Shown here piece after piece: positions 24,762-32,508 of a stretch of DNA of 64,000 nucleotides; the stretch's first letter is position 1, and each line of letters starts with the position of its first letter. The stretch is from contig JAJVHV010000001.1 of the NCBI GenBank assembly GCA_022072445.1, positions 248,001 to 312,000 of the forward strand, read 5' to 3'. The notes below the pieces were generated by a model. It had not been told where the DNA came from and ran no database searches. It saw nothing but the letters and a program-made list of their open reading frames with translations. This stretch comes from Phycisphaerae bacterium. Lineage in GTDB: Bacteria; Planctomycetota; Phycisphaerae; UBA1845; Fen-1342. The position numbers were made by a program, and so were the translations under genes.

Positions 24762-26951
24762 ATGGACCGCGTCGACATCTATGGCCGGCTGATCGAGACC
24801 ATCTCCTTCACCCTCTACCCCTTCCAGGAAGAAGCCCTCCTGGCCTGGTTCGATTGCGAAGGCGGCGTCATGGTCTGCGCACCCACCGGGATGGGAAAAA
24901 CCCTCATCGCCGAGGCCGCCGTTTTCGAGGCCCTGCACAACGGCTCGCAGCTCTACTACACCACGCCGCTCATCGCCCTCACCGACCAGAAATTCCGCGA
25001 GCTGCAGGACGCCGCCGAGCGCTGGGGCTTCCGCCGCGACGACGTCGGCCTCATCACCGGCAACCGCCGCGTGAATCCCGACGCCCGCATCCGCGTCGTC
25101 GTCGCCGAAATCCTGCTGAACCACCTGCTGGCCCGCGATCCGGCTGTGGCCGACTTCGAGCGCGTCTCCGCCGTCGTCATGGACGAGTTCCACAATTTCA
25201 ACGACCTGGAGCGCGGCATCGTCTGGGAGCTCTCGCTCGTGCTGCTGCCGCCACGCGTCCGCGTCATGCTGCTCTCGGCCACCGTCGGCAATCCGATCGA
25301 CTTCTCAGACTGGCTGCGCAAGCAGCACGGCCGCCGCCTCGTCACCGTCACTTCCGTCGAACGCCGCGTGCCGCTTGAATACGTCTGGGTCGACGACCGC
25401 CTGTTGACCGAGCTGCTGCCGGCCATGACATCGGCCGACGACGCCGAAAGCCGCGCGCCCGCACTGATCTTCAGCTTCAATCGCGACGAGTGCTGGGAGC
25501 TCGCCGAGCGGCTCAAGGGTCTCCCGCTCATCCCCGTCGCCTCACGGCTCGAAATCGAGCGCTTCCTCGACGAACGCAAGGACGATCTCGCCGAAGGCGT
25601 CGGCCCCAAGCTCCGCCAGATGCTGCTCCGCGGCGTCGGCGTGCATCACGCCGGCGTTCTCCCCAAGCACAAGGATATCGTCGAATCGCTCTTCCTGCGA
25701 AAACTCGTCCCCTTCGTCACTTGCACGGAGACCCTCGCCGCGGGAATCAACCTCCCGGCCCGTTCCGTCGTCCTCACGACGCTGCTCAAGGGCAAGCACG
25801 GCGAGAAGAAGCTGATCCCCCCTGCCACGGCCCACCAGATTTTCGGCCGCGCCGGCCGCCCGCAGTTCGATACGCGCGGTTTCGTCTACTGCGTCGCCCA
25901 CGAGGACGACGTGAAAATCCGCAAGTGGCGCGAGAAATTCGAGCGCATCGATCCGAACTCGAAGGACCCCGGCATCATGCGCATGCGCAAAGACCTCGAA
26001 CGCAAACGCCCCACCCGCCGCAAGACCGAGCAGTACTGGTCCGACGCCCAGTTCCGCCAGCTTGCCGCCGCCGGCCCGGCCCGCCTCTTCAGCCGTGCCA
26101 TGATCCCCTACAACGTCCTCGTCTTCCTGCTGACGCGCAACGGCGTCCTGCGCGACGTCCGCGAGTTCCTCGTGCGGCGGTTCACGTCGCCCGATCGCAT
26201 CGAGAAGTTCCAGGAGCAGCTCAACTTCATGCTCGGCAACCTCGCCGGCCTGGGGTACGTCACGCACGACGCGCAGGCCGATCGCGTCACGCTCCACGAC
26301 CGCATTCACCGGCTCCTGACGTTCCGCTCGGTCGATCCGCTCTACGCCGACTATCTCTGCGAAATGCTGGCCCGCGCCGACGTCGAGGAGAAAATGCTCG
26401 CGCTCGAATCGGTGCTCCAGATTCCGCCCGGCATCGACCGCCGCGTCCGCATTCCCGCCGAGCTGCCTCCCGGCCCGCTGCAGCGCGACGAGCTCCAGCC
26501 GCTCATGATCCAGATGGGCATCGTCGTCGCCCATCACGCGGCGGCCGAGGACGACGCCGACGAGTTTTCGGACGACCCCTGGGACGACGAAGAGCCGCAG
26601 CGCCCGCCCAATTTTCCCGAGATGCTCAAGCTCGTTTTCGAAGCCCGCCTGCCCAATCCCGAGCCCGTCTTCATCCAGCCCAAGCGCATCGCCGGCGCCG
26701 CGTTCGAGCTCGAGGGCGAGTTCTACAAACTCGTCAAGGCGTTCGACCTCGTCAAGCAGGAAGGCATCATCCTGCGGCACCTCCTGCGCCTGGTCATCCT
26801 CGCCGGCGAATTCTTCGCCCACACCGAAGACCCCGATTATCAGCGCATCGGCGAGCTGGCCACCCGCACCTGCCAGCGCGTCGACCGAAAATACACCGAG
26901 CGCTTCCTCGCCGACGCCCGCGACATCGAGAATCTGTCCACCGCCCGCTGA
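24762..26951 (+). CDS. Ski2-like DExH-box helicase
   Basis: This 729-residue superfamily 2 helicase has Walker A PTGMGKT (residues 41-47), motif Ia TTPLIALTDQKF, motif II DEFH (141-144), motif III LLSATVGNP (~171), motif V-like TETLAAGINLPARSVV, and motif VI QIFGRAGRPQFDTRG. Domain order and the DEFH box resemble Ski2/HelY-type RNA helicases. The C-terminal third (~430-729) lacks a recognisable Ski2 rRNA-binding arch and contains an acidic stretch (EDDADEFSDDPWDDEEPQ). Role in RNA turnover or DNA repair cannot be decided from the sequence. It is monocistronic; the downstream gene is convergent. Confidence 0.88.
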   Translation: MDRVDIYGRLIETISFTLYPFQEEALLAWFDCEGGVMVCAPTGMGKTLIAEAAVFEALHNGSQLYYTTPLIALTDQKFRELQDAAERWGFRRDDVGLITGNRRVNPDARIRVVVAEILLNHLLARDPAVADFERVSAVVMDEFHNFNDLERGIVWELSLVLLPPRVRVMLLSATVGNPIDFSDWLRKQHGRRLVTVTSVERRVPLEYVWVDDRLLTELLPAMTSADDAESRAPALIFSFNRDECWELAERLKGLPLIPVASRLEIERFLDERKDDLAEGVGPKLRQMLLRGVGVHHAGVLPKHKDIVESLFLRKLVPFVTCTETLAAGINLPARSVVLTTLLKGKHGEKKLIPPATAHQIFGRAGRPQFDTRGFVYCVAHEDDVKIRKWREKFERIDPNSKDPGIMRMRKDLERKRPTRRKTEQYWSDAQFRQLAAAGPARLFSRAMIPYNVLVFLLTRNGVLRDVREFLVRRFTSPDRIEKFQEQLNFMLGNLAGLGYVTHDAQADRVTLHDRIHRLLTFRSVDPLYADYLCEMLARADVEEKMLALESVLQIPPGIDRRVRIPAELPPGPLQRDELQPLMIQMGIVVAHHAAAEDDADEFSDDPWDDEEPQRPPNFPEMLKLVFEARLPNPEPVFIQPKRIAGAAFELEGEFYKLVKAFDLVKQEGIILRHLLRLVILAGEFFAHTEDPDYQRIGELATRTCQRVDRKYTERFLADARDIENLSTAR

Positions 26952-26984
26952 GTCGCGCCCCAGCCGCCCCCAAACGGTCTGCCA

Positions 26985-27007
26985 GAGCCGCGCCCGTCAG
27001 GAAGCGG
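26985..27007. repeat. Degenerate family B repeat
   Basis: A GAGCCGCG-CCGT-AGG-AGCGG skeleton matches the family B repeat embedded in cysS (53287-53452) at all but about three positions. It lies between the convergent helicase and pseudopilin genes. Confidence 0.45.
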
Positions 27008-27082
27008 CGAACGGCGGCATCGCCCCTTCGCGCACCAAACCAACCCCCCGCCTCGTCACCCGCCGCCGGCGGGCAGGCCGAC

Positions 27083-27886
27083 CTATTCGTACCCTTCGGG
27101 CATGATCGTGAACCACCGCAATCGAATGCCCAGCGAGTTCGGCCAGCCGGCGTCAAGCTCCGGGAATTTCAGGTTCCGGGAACTGCCGTCGAAGAACAGC
27201 GCGTTGATCCCGCCCGGATGCCGCTTGTCGTTCGACATCCGCGGATACGCACCAAACGGCAACTGAGACGCGTAAAACGTGTCGTGAAGCTGGAAGTCCG
27301 TCACCGCCAGCGAGTGATGCGCCTCAATCGTATAGACAATCTTGCTCGGGCTGACGCGCCCGAAGTTCGTCGTCTTGAACCACTGGATGTTGTCCCAGCC
27401 GCCCTCGCTGCGGCTGTCGTCGCCGGCCTGCCCGCCGCCGGCCGCGTCGCGCGAAATGTTGTTCTGCGTGTACGGCAGCGGAAATGCGTTCACGACGTAA
27501 TCCAACGGTTGCAGCGCGACCGGAAAAGTCGGGCATTGAAACTGCGGAATCTTGCGCAGCACCTCGGCGTAGGCCGCCTGCCCGCGGGCGCTGCGATAAA
27601 GCCCCAGGATCGACCCGTCGTAGCCCAGCCCCTGAAGCATCACGGTCGAAAAGTGCAGCCGCGGCGTCTCGCCGCGCGCAATCGTGTCGCGATTCTGCTC
27701 CGCGTAGAAATAGCTCGCCTGTCCCTGCGAGCGCAGATTGGTCACGCACAAAAGCTGCTTGGCCTGCTGCCGCGCTCCATTGAGCGACGGCAGCAGAATG
27801 CTGATCAGCAGCGCCATGATCGCCACCACGACCAGCAGCTCGATCAGCGTGAACCCCGTCCGACTCTCACGGCTTCTTGATGTCAT
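27083..27886 (-). CDS. Pseudopilin-like protein with H-X9-DG motif (DUF1559 type)
   Basis: The 267-residue protein has a type IV prepilin leader: [25 protein letters not shown], with cleavage expected after the Gly and Glu at +5. It is followed by NGARQQAKQLLCVTNLRSQGQA, typical of the planctomycete DUF1559 paralogues. Near the C-terminus H-PGGINALFF-DG fits the H-X9-DG signature. Such proteins are numerous in planctomycetes and are presumed to form or decorate pilus- or T2SS-like fibres; individual roles are unknown. Its start overlaps the zinc-ribbon gene upstream by 20 bp, so the two are translationally coupled. Confidence 0.9.
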   Translation of the reverse strand: MTSRSRESRTGFTLIELLVVVAIMALLISILLPSLNGARQQAKQLLCVTNLRSQGQASYFYAEQNRDTIARGETPRLHFSTVMLQGLGYDGSILGLYRSARGQAAYAEVLRKIPQFQCPTFPVALQPLDYVVNAFPLPYTQNNISRDAAGGGQAGDDSRSEGGWDNIQWFKTTNFGRVSPSKIVYTIEAHHSLAVTDFQLHDTFYASQLPFGAYPRMSNDKRHPGGINALFFDGSSRNLKFPELDAGWPNSLGIRLRWFTIMPEGYE

Positions 27887-28226
27887 TGGGCGATATCTCC
27901 TCGGTACCGCCCGATCCGCACTTCGGACACTTGATCGGGCTGGTCGCGCCGGATGCGTCGGATCGCTCCAGCGGAAAAAACGCCCGGCACTTTTTGTTCA
28001 CGCACTGAAGGGCTCGCCACAACGCCTTCTTCCCGCAGAAATGGCACTTGGCAGGTTGCTCGCCGAGCGGCCAGACATACGCCTGGCCGCAGTCCTTGCA
28101 GCAGACTGGCAGATCGATCGCCACCGGCTCGCCGGGTTTGGGCTGATTCGAGTAATAGAAAAACAGCCGCAGGCCCGCCAGTACGATGACCGCAAGCAGG
28201 ACAACCGCCAGAACATTCGATTTCAT
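27867..28226 (-). CDS. Small zinc-ribbon membrane protein
   Basis: This 119-residue protein is taken from ATG 28226 (MKSNVLAVVLLAVIVLAGLRLFFYY), which gives an N-terminal TM helix directly; an upstream frame extension to 28280 looks non-coding. The soluble part carries CxxC pairs CCKDC, CHFC and CPKC plus a CVNKKC spacing, suggesting two zinc ribbons. It is probably a membrane-tethered accessory to the pseudopilin encoded 20 bp inside its 3' end. The function is otherwise unknown. Confidence 0.75.
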   Translation of the reverse strand: MKSNVLAVVLLAVIVLAGLRLFFYYSNQPKPGEPVAIDLPVCCKDCGQAYVWPLGEQPAKCHFCGKKALWRALQCVNKKCRAFFPLERSDASGATSPIKCPKCGSGGTEEISPNDIKKP

Positions 28227-28420
28227 TTCGCCTGTGTGCCTTTCGGGACGTGTGCCGCAACGCAATCGTGATGTTAACACACTCCTACGCCACGATCAAT
28301 CCAGCCACAGCGACGCGGAAAAGAACCTTCCAGCCGGGCCAACTCCGCCCGTTGCGTTGCCCCCACGCCCCCGGCTGCCAATAATACCCCGCGCGGGCCC
28401 GGAATCTCCGAGCCCCGCCC

Positions 28421-28505
28421 GGAGAGGTGCCAGAGCGGCTGATCGGGCCGGTCTTGAAAACCGGTGACCCGCAAGGGTCCGTGGGTTCGAATCCCACCCT
28501 CTCCG
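28421..28505 (+). tRNA. tRNA-Ser (UGA anticodon)
   Basis: Acceptor stem GGAGAGG (28421-28427) pairs with CCTCTCC (28498-28504) and is followed by discriminator G. The anticodon stem CCGGT/ACCGG encloses loop CTTGAAA, anticodon TGA at 28455-28457. A long variable arm (GACCCGCAAGGGTC) marks a class II tRNA, and the T arm is GTGGG-TTCGAAT-CCCAC. CCA is not encoded. It reads UCA and probably other UCN codons. Confidence 0.97.
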
Positions 28506-28626
28506 TTGGGCCGGATGGCCCAGCCGGACACGCGCCCCGGCCCCACGCGGCCGTGCATCCGCCCGCTCCGCCAAGCGGTAACACGCGAGAGCATCAATTC
28601 AGCCGCTTGGCCACCTCGAAAACGCG

Positions 28627-28632
28627 TATAAT
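28627..28632 (+). promoter_or_regulatory. Candidate -10 element TATAAT
   Basis: An exact TATAAT lies 35 bp before the start of the Tyr-rich protein gene. The nearest -35-like sequence, TTGGCC at 28607, is only 14 bp away, so the promoter call rests on the -10 and position. Confidence 0.45.
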
Positions 28633-28666
28633 TCATTGGGTTCCGACCCGCCCCAGGAGATCGGTT

Positions 28667-30547
28667 ATGTTCCGGCCGGCTGCCCTCGGTTTCGTGATGC
28701 TCTTTGCTCTCGCGACCACCGCCCTGCCCCAGGACGCCGGCAACGCGAGTTCCCCCCTCTCCATGTCGCGCCTGACCGCCGGCGTCCGAGAGTATCCGTC
28801 GCAGGTCCTTCGTTCGCTCCTGATTGTCGCCGAACAGCCGCTGGTTCTCCGACAACTCGCCGAGCAGCCCGACCTGCTCGACTCGCCCGAGAAAATCGAG
28901 CCACCCGTCAGCGACGCCATCCGCTCCGCCATCGCCGTTCTGCGCGAGCACGCCGGCCTCGTCGGCGTCGCCGCTTCCTTCCCGGCCGAGATGTCCGCCC
29001 TGCGCCAGCTCGCCGCCGACGCTCCCGACGGTCTCGAAGCCCGCATCCTCCAGCTCCGCGACGCCTACAATCGCGAGCGCTTCGAAGCCGCCGCCGCCTG
29101 GCAGCTTCAGCTCGACCGCGACGCCGTCGCCCTCGGCGAGTACCGCGCGTTGCTCTCCGCGTTCTGCGACGCCCAGAGTCAGCGGATCGCCGACTTCCCC
29201 GCCGTCTACGTCACCCAACGCGAATACTACCTGGCCTGCGTCCCCAACGAGGGCGTCATGGCCTTCCTCGACTCGCGCCGCGCCGACTATCCCGCTCTGT
29301 CGGCATCGATCGAACGCTGGTGGAGCGAGTTCGGAGCCGCAGCGATCGATCAGCGCGCCATGTCCGGCGAGAGAAACCGCGGCCGCCTCCAGCCGCCGCA
29401 GCGTTTCATCGCTGGCCTGCCGCCCGAGCAGCGCCGCGAAATGTGGCGGCCCGATGCCGGCGCCGCGGATTCGCTCGGCCGCGTCCCCGTCATCATGCAA
29501 CCGCCAGCGGACCAGCCGCTCGAAGCACGCCTCGCGTATTCGGTCGCCGAACATGCCCGGCTCTGGCATCCCGACGCGGTCGCCCAGCGCCCCGCCGCCG
29601 AGCAGCCCGCGGAAGAGCGCGACCCAGGCGACATCGCCGTCTGGAAGCGCCTCGGCGACGAGCAGGCCGCCGAGCGCGAACTGGCCGCGCGCGCCGCCCA
29701 GCGCGAGGCCGAGCGCCAGCGCGAAACCATCATCGTCGACGACGATGACGACGACGTGATCATCATCGACGATCGACCCTACGCCGGCCGCTACCTCGTC
29801 GACGGATACAACTACACGTCCTATGGCGTGACGTATCTGCCCTACTACTCGTGCTACTCGCGCGTCTATCCGTACTACTGCGCCTATCCCTACAGCTATC
29901 GCTACCACCCCTACTACGATGCGTACTGCCATGGCGCGTATCCACGCTGCGACGACAGCAGCTATCTGCGCTTCGGCACGTCGGGGCTCAGCTTCGGCTG
30001 GCGCACCGGCGATCGCCGCCACGACCGCGACCGCGTCCACATCAACAGGCCAACGGTCGTGATCGACAACGACCGCCGCCGCGACCCGCAGCCGAGCGGC
30101 GCGCGCGTCGTCGAGCGTGACACGCGCTCCGACCGCCACACCGGAATCCGCGGTATGAACGACATCTGGGGCACCTCGCGCAGTGTCAGGCCGCAGTCAG
30201 ACTCCGCGCCGCGCACGCTTGCCCCGCGCGTCAACCGTGGCCTCGATCGGCTGAGTCCATCCCCCTCCCCGCGAAGTCGCTCGCTCACGCCAGAGCGCTC
30301 GATACGCTCGCACTCGATCAACGGCGGATCCGTCGGCACGTCCGGCCGCAGTGCCTCGCCGGCACGCATTGCCTCGCCGGCACGCATTGCCGCGCCGGCA
30401 CGCAGCGCCCCCGCCGTCCGCAGCGCAGCTCCAGCCCGCAGCGCAGCTCCAGCTCGCAGCGCAGCTTCCTCGCGCGGCGCTTCGCACGCCGTCGGCGGCG
30501 CACGCCCGGTCGCCCGCTCGACCCGCGCCGGCACAACCCGACCCTGA
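28667..30547 (+). CDS. Secreted protein with Asp tract, Tyr-rich segment and Ser/Ala/Pro-rich tail
   Basis: ATG 28667, seven bases after AGGAG, gives 626 residues; the frame stays open back through the tRNA gene but that part is not coding. A signal peptide (FRPAALGFVMLFALATTALPQ) is followed by an alpha-helical region (~30-340) rich in Ala, Arg and Glu. Then come an acidic run (IVDDDDDDVIIIDDRP, ~355) and a Tyr-dense stretch (YLPYYSCYSRVYPYYCAYPY, ~395-450). The basic low-complexity tail is built of ARSA/PARIA repeats. No family is recognised. The composition suggests a cell-wall or matrix protein. Confidence 0.75.
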   Translation: MFRPAALGFVMLFALATTALPQDAGNASSPLSMSRLTAGVREYPSQVLRSLLIVAEQPLVLRQLAEQPDLLDSPEKIEPPVSDAIRSAIAVLREHAGLVGVAASFPAEMSALRQLAADAPDGLEARILQLRDAYNRERFEAAAAWQLQLDRDAVALGEYRALLSAFCDAQSQRIADFPAVYVTQREYYLACVPNEGVMAFLDSRRADYPALSASIERWWSEFGAAAIDQRAMSGERNRGRLQPPQRFIAGLPPEQRREMWRPDAGAADSLGRVPVIMQPPADQPLEARLAYSVAEHARLWHPDAVAQRPAAEQPAEERDPGDIAVWKRLGDEQAAERELAARAAQREAERQRETIIVDDDDDDVIIIDDRPYAGRYLVDGYNYTSYGVTYLPYYSCYSRVYPYYCAYPYSYRYHPYYDAYCHGAYPRCDDSSYLRFGTSGLSFGWRTGDRRHDRDRVHINRPTVVIDNDRRRDPQPSGARVVERDTRSDRHTGIRGMNDIWGTSRSVRPQSDSAPRTLAPRVNRGLDRLSPSPSPRSRSLTPERSIRSHSINGGSVGTSGRSASPARIASPARIAAPARSAPAVRSAAPARSAAPARSAASSRGASHAVGGARPVARSTRAGTTRP

Positions 30548-30577
30548 TTCACCGTAGCGTCCGCCCGGCGCGGCCAG

Positions 30578-30866
30578 GGTGAATAGCGAATGTCGAATAG
30601 CGAATAACGAATTGAGCTGCTTGGCGAATTGAGCCGCTTGGCGAATTGAGCCGCTTGGCGAATTGAGCCGCTTGGCGAATTGAGCCGCTTGGCGAATTGA
30701 GCCGCTTGGCGAATTGAGCCGCTTGGCGAATTGAGCCGCTTGGCGGATTGTGCCGCTTGGCAAACAAGACGGCGTTGCAGTTCAATTCGTTACTCTTAGC
30801 TCGCTACTCGCCATTCACCGCAGGGCACGCTTCTGCATTCTGCATTCTTCATTCTGCATTGTCGTT
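30578..30866. repeat. Dispersed intergenic element, copy 2, with tandem expansion
   Basis: It shares with 24562-24720 the blocks GAATAGCGAAT.., CAGTTCAATTCGTTACTCTT and TCTGCATTCTGCATTCTTC, in the same order. In this copy the central GCTTGGC segment has expanded into a 17-bp tandem array. It occupies almost all of the 345-bp gap between the Tyr-rich protein and the MBL hydrolase. Confidence 0.75.
30609..30761. repeat. Tandem repeat, nine copies of 17 bp
   Basis: The unit GAATTGAGCCGCTTGGC occurs nine times head to tail. Copy 1 has one change, copies 2-8 are identical, and copy 9 has two changes. 17 is not a multiple of 3, so the array reads as a 17-residue peptide repeat in any open frame, which explains the spurious ORFs over it. 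A near-match, CAATTCAGCCGCTTGG, lies at 28595 before the Tyr-rich gene. Confidence 0.95.
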
Positions 30867-30892
30867 GCAGTGCCGCGCGATAAACTCCCCGC

Positions 30893-31663
30893 GTGCCGAT
30901 TCGAATGACCATCCTGGGCTCTGGTACGTCGCACGGCGTGCCGATGATCGCGTGCGATTGCGCCGTGTGCACGTCCAACGACCCGTGCGACAAGCGCACG
31001 CGCCCCAGCGCCGTCTTCACGCTCGGCGAGCACAACATCCTCGTCGACGCCGGCCCGGAGCTGCGTCTACAGTGCATCGCCTGCGGAATTCGCTCCATCG
31101 ACGCGGTCCTGCTGACGCATCATCACGCCGACCACGTCGCCGGCCTCGACGATCTGCGGCGCTTCAACTGGTTGGCCGGCCGCCCGCTGGACGTCTATGC
31201 CAACCACGCCACGCTGCTGCGCGTCCGCCGCATGTTCGATTACTGCTTCACCGACGACCCGCACTACGCCAGCTCCAAGCCGCAGCTCGTGGCCCACGAC
31301 GTCAGCGCCCCGTTCGAGCTGCTCGGTCAACGCGTCGTGCCGATCCCCTACCTGCACGGCACGCTGCCCGTGCTCGGCTATCGCATCGGACGCATGGCCT
31401 ACTGCACCGATGTCAGCCACATTCCCGATGAGTCATACGCGCTTCTGCGCGACCTCGACGTCCTCGTCCTCGGCGCCCTGCGCCGCCGCCCGCACCCCAC
31501 GCACTTCAATCTCGACCAGGCCGTCGACCAGGCCCGCCGCATCGGCGCCCGCCGGACGTTCTTCACCCACATCGCCCACGAGCTGTTGCACGCCGAAGTG
31601 AACGCCGAGCTGCCCGACGGAATGGCCCTCTCGCACGACGGCCTCGTCCTCATCGAAGAGTAG
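30893..31663 (+). CDS. MBL-fold hydrolase, PhnP-like cyclic phosphodiesterase family
   Basis: This 256-residue metallo-beta-lactamase-fold protein has LGSGTSHGVPMIACDCAVC at the N-terminus, metal motif HHHADHVAGLDDLR (H-x-H-x-D-H, ~75), and downstream ligands in CTDVSHIPDE and FTHIAHELLH. The GTSHGVP..C.C..C start is characteristic of the PhnP / phosphoribosyl 1,2-cyclic phosphate phosphodiesterase group, where the extra Cys residues bind a structural zinc. No phn genes are nearby, so the substrate remains open. The start may be GTG 30893 or ATG 30905; neither has a good ribosome site. Confidence 0.88.
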   Translation: MPIRMTILGSGTSHGVPMIACDCAVCTSNDPCDKRTRPSAVFTLGEHNILVDAGPELRLQCIACGIRSIDAVLLTHHHADHVAGLDDLRRFNWLAGRPLDVYANHATLLRVRRMFDYCFTDDPHYASSKPQLVAHDVSAPFELLGQRVVPIPYLHGTLPVLGYRIGRMAYCTDVSHIPDESYALLRDLDVLVLGALRRRPHPTHFNLDQAVDQARRIGARRTFFTHIAHELLHAEVNAELPDGMALSHDGLVLIEE

Positions 31664-31751
31664 GGTCGTCGAGGAGTAGGGAGGGTACCGCTCCGCACCG
31701 GCGGAGCCGCGCCCGCCTCACGCGCCACAGCGGGGGGATATCCGCGCCAAT

Positions 31752-31794
31752 CCCCGAACCCTACGCTGAACCCTGAACCCTGAACCCCGAACCC
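31752..31794 (-). repeat. GGGTTCA heptad tract with G-quadruplex potential
   Basis: On the - strand six runs of three or four G are separated mostly by TTC or TTCA, ending three bases from the SDR stop codon. The spacing meets the usual G3+N1-7 quadruplex pattern. A shorter, degenerate CCTGAACCC-type stretch lies at 21535-21575, also just past the 3' end of a - strand gene. Confidence 0.6.
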
Positions 31795-31797
31795 TCA

Positions 31798-32496
31798 TCA
31801 ACGGCTGATCCTCACGTCGCTGCCGCTCGCCACGTCGCACGCCTCATCAACCAGCGCCGCGATCTGCTTCGCCACGTCGTTCGGCGAAAGGCATTGCTCC
31901 CGCGGAAAGTCCGGAAACGCCCCCCGCAGCATGGTCGTCTCGACCGCGCCCGGCGAGACGGAATACACGCGAATACCGGTCGGCCGCCCCTCTTCCGCCA
32001 GCGCCCGCGACATCAGCACCACCGCGGCCTTGGTTGCGCCGTACACCGCGAAACCTGGAAAAGGATCGTGCGCCGCCACACTTGCCACGTTGACGATCAC
32101 ACCGCCCCCCTGCCGGACGAGAATCGGCCACGCCGTATGACACGCCCCGAACACGCCGTCCAGGTTGACCCCCACCGACGCACGGTAGTCTTCCAGGCTG
32201 AACTCCTCAAACGGCCGGCAGATGGCGACGCCCGCGTTGTTGACCAGCGCGTCCAGCCTGCCCAGCGCCTCCACCGCCCGCCCCACCACCTCCGCCGCTC
32301 GGCTCGCTTCGCTCAGGTCCGCGGCGAACCGCACGCAGTTGCGGCCCAGTGCCTTGACCTCGCGCTGCGTATCGGCCAGCTCGCCGTCGCTCCGTGCCAC
32401 GATCGCCAGTTCAAAGCCGTCCCGCGCCAGTTGCACCGCCGTCGCCCGGCCGATCCCGCGTCCTGCTCCCGTCACCAGCGCACGCTTTCCGCCCAC
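31798..32496 (-). CDS. SDR-family NAD(P)-dependent oxidoreductase
   Basis: The 232-residue classical short-chain dehydrogenase has cofactor motif TGAGRGIG (residues 10-17), NNAGVA, catalytic Ser in VNVASVAAHD, and YGATK with catalytic Tyr and Lys. The Arg in IVARSDGEL after beta-2 favours NADP(H) over NAD(H). The FabG-like length and SPGAVETTM segment suit 3-ketoacyl or sugar-alcohol reduction, but the substrate cannot be read from the sequence. It starts 12 bp after the sensor kinase stop, so it is probably in the same operon, an unusual partner for a kinase. Confidence 0.9.
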   Translation of the reverse strand: MGGKRALVTGAGRGIGRATAVQLARDGFELAIVARSDGELADTQREVKALGRNCVRFAADLSEASRAAEVVGRAVEALGRLDALVNNAGVAICRPFEEFSLEDYRASVGVNLDGVFGACHTAWPILVRQGGGVIVNVASVAAHDPFPGFAVYGATKAAVVLMSRALAEEGRPTGIRVYSVSPGAVETTMLRGAFPDFPREQCLSPNDVAKQIAALVDEACDVASGSDVRISR

Positions 32497-32508
32497 TGCT
32501 TGACCCTC

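Noticed and set aside
25490-27880. ORF of 796 codons overlapping the helicase and the pseudopilin gene
   Set aside because: It is an out-of-frame reading, extremely Arg/Pro-rich. Both overlapped genes have strong family motifs in other frames.
28427-28666. Upstream extension of the Tyr-rich protein to 28427
   Set aside because: The extension reads through the tRNA-Ser gene. ATG 28667 has a ribosome site and signal peptide.
28274-30139. Antisense ORF of 621 codons across the tRNA and the Tyr-rich protein
   Set aside because: It crosses a tRNA gene, has no recognisable domain and is a shadow of the + strand coding frame.
30609-30761. Possible CRISPR-like repeat
   Set aside because: Head-to-tail repeats with no spacers.
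30549-30785. Small - strand ORFs with repeated SGSIRQAAQFAKRLNSP peptide
   Set aside because: They are produced by the 17-bp tandem array, which has no stop in some frames. No ribosome site and no flanking coding signal.
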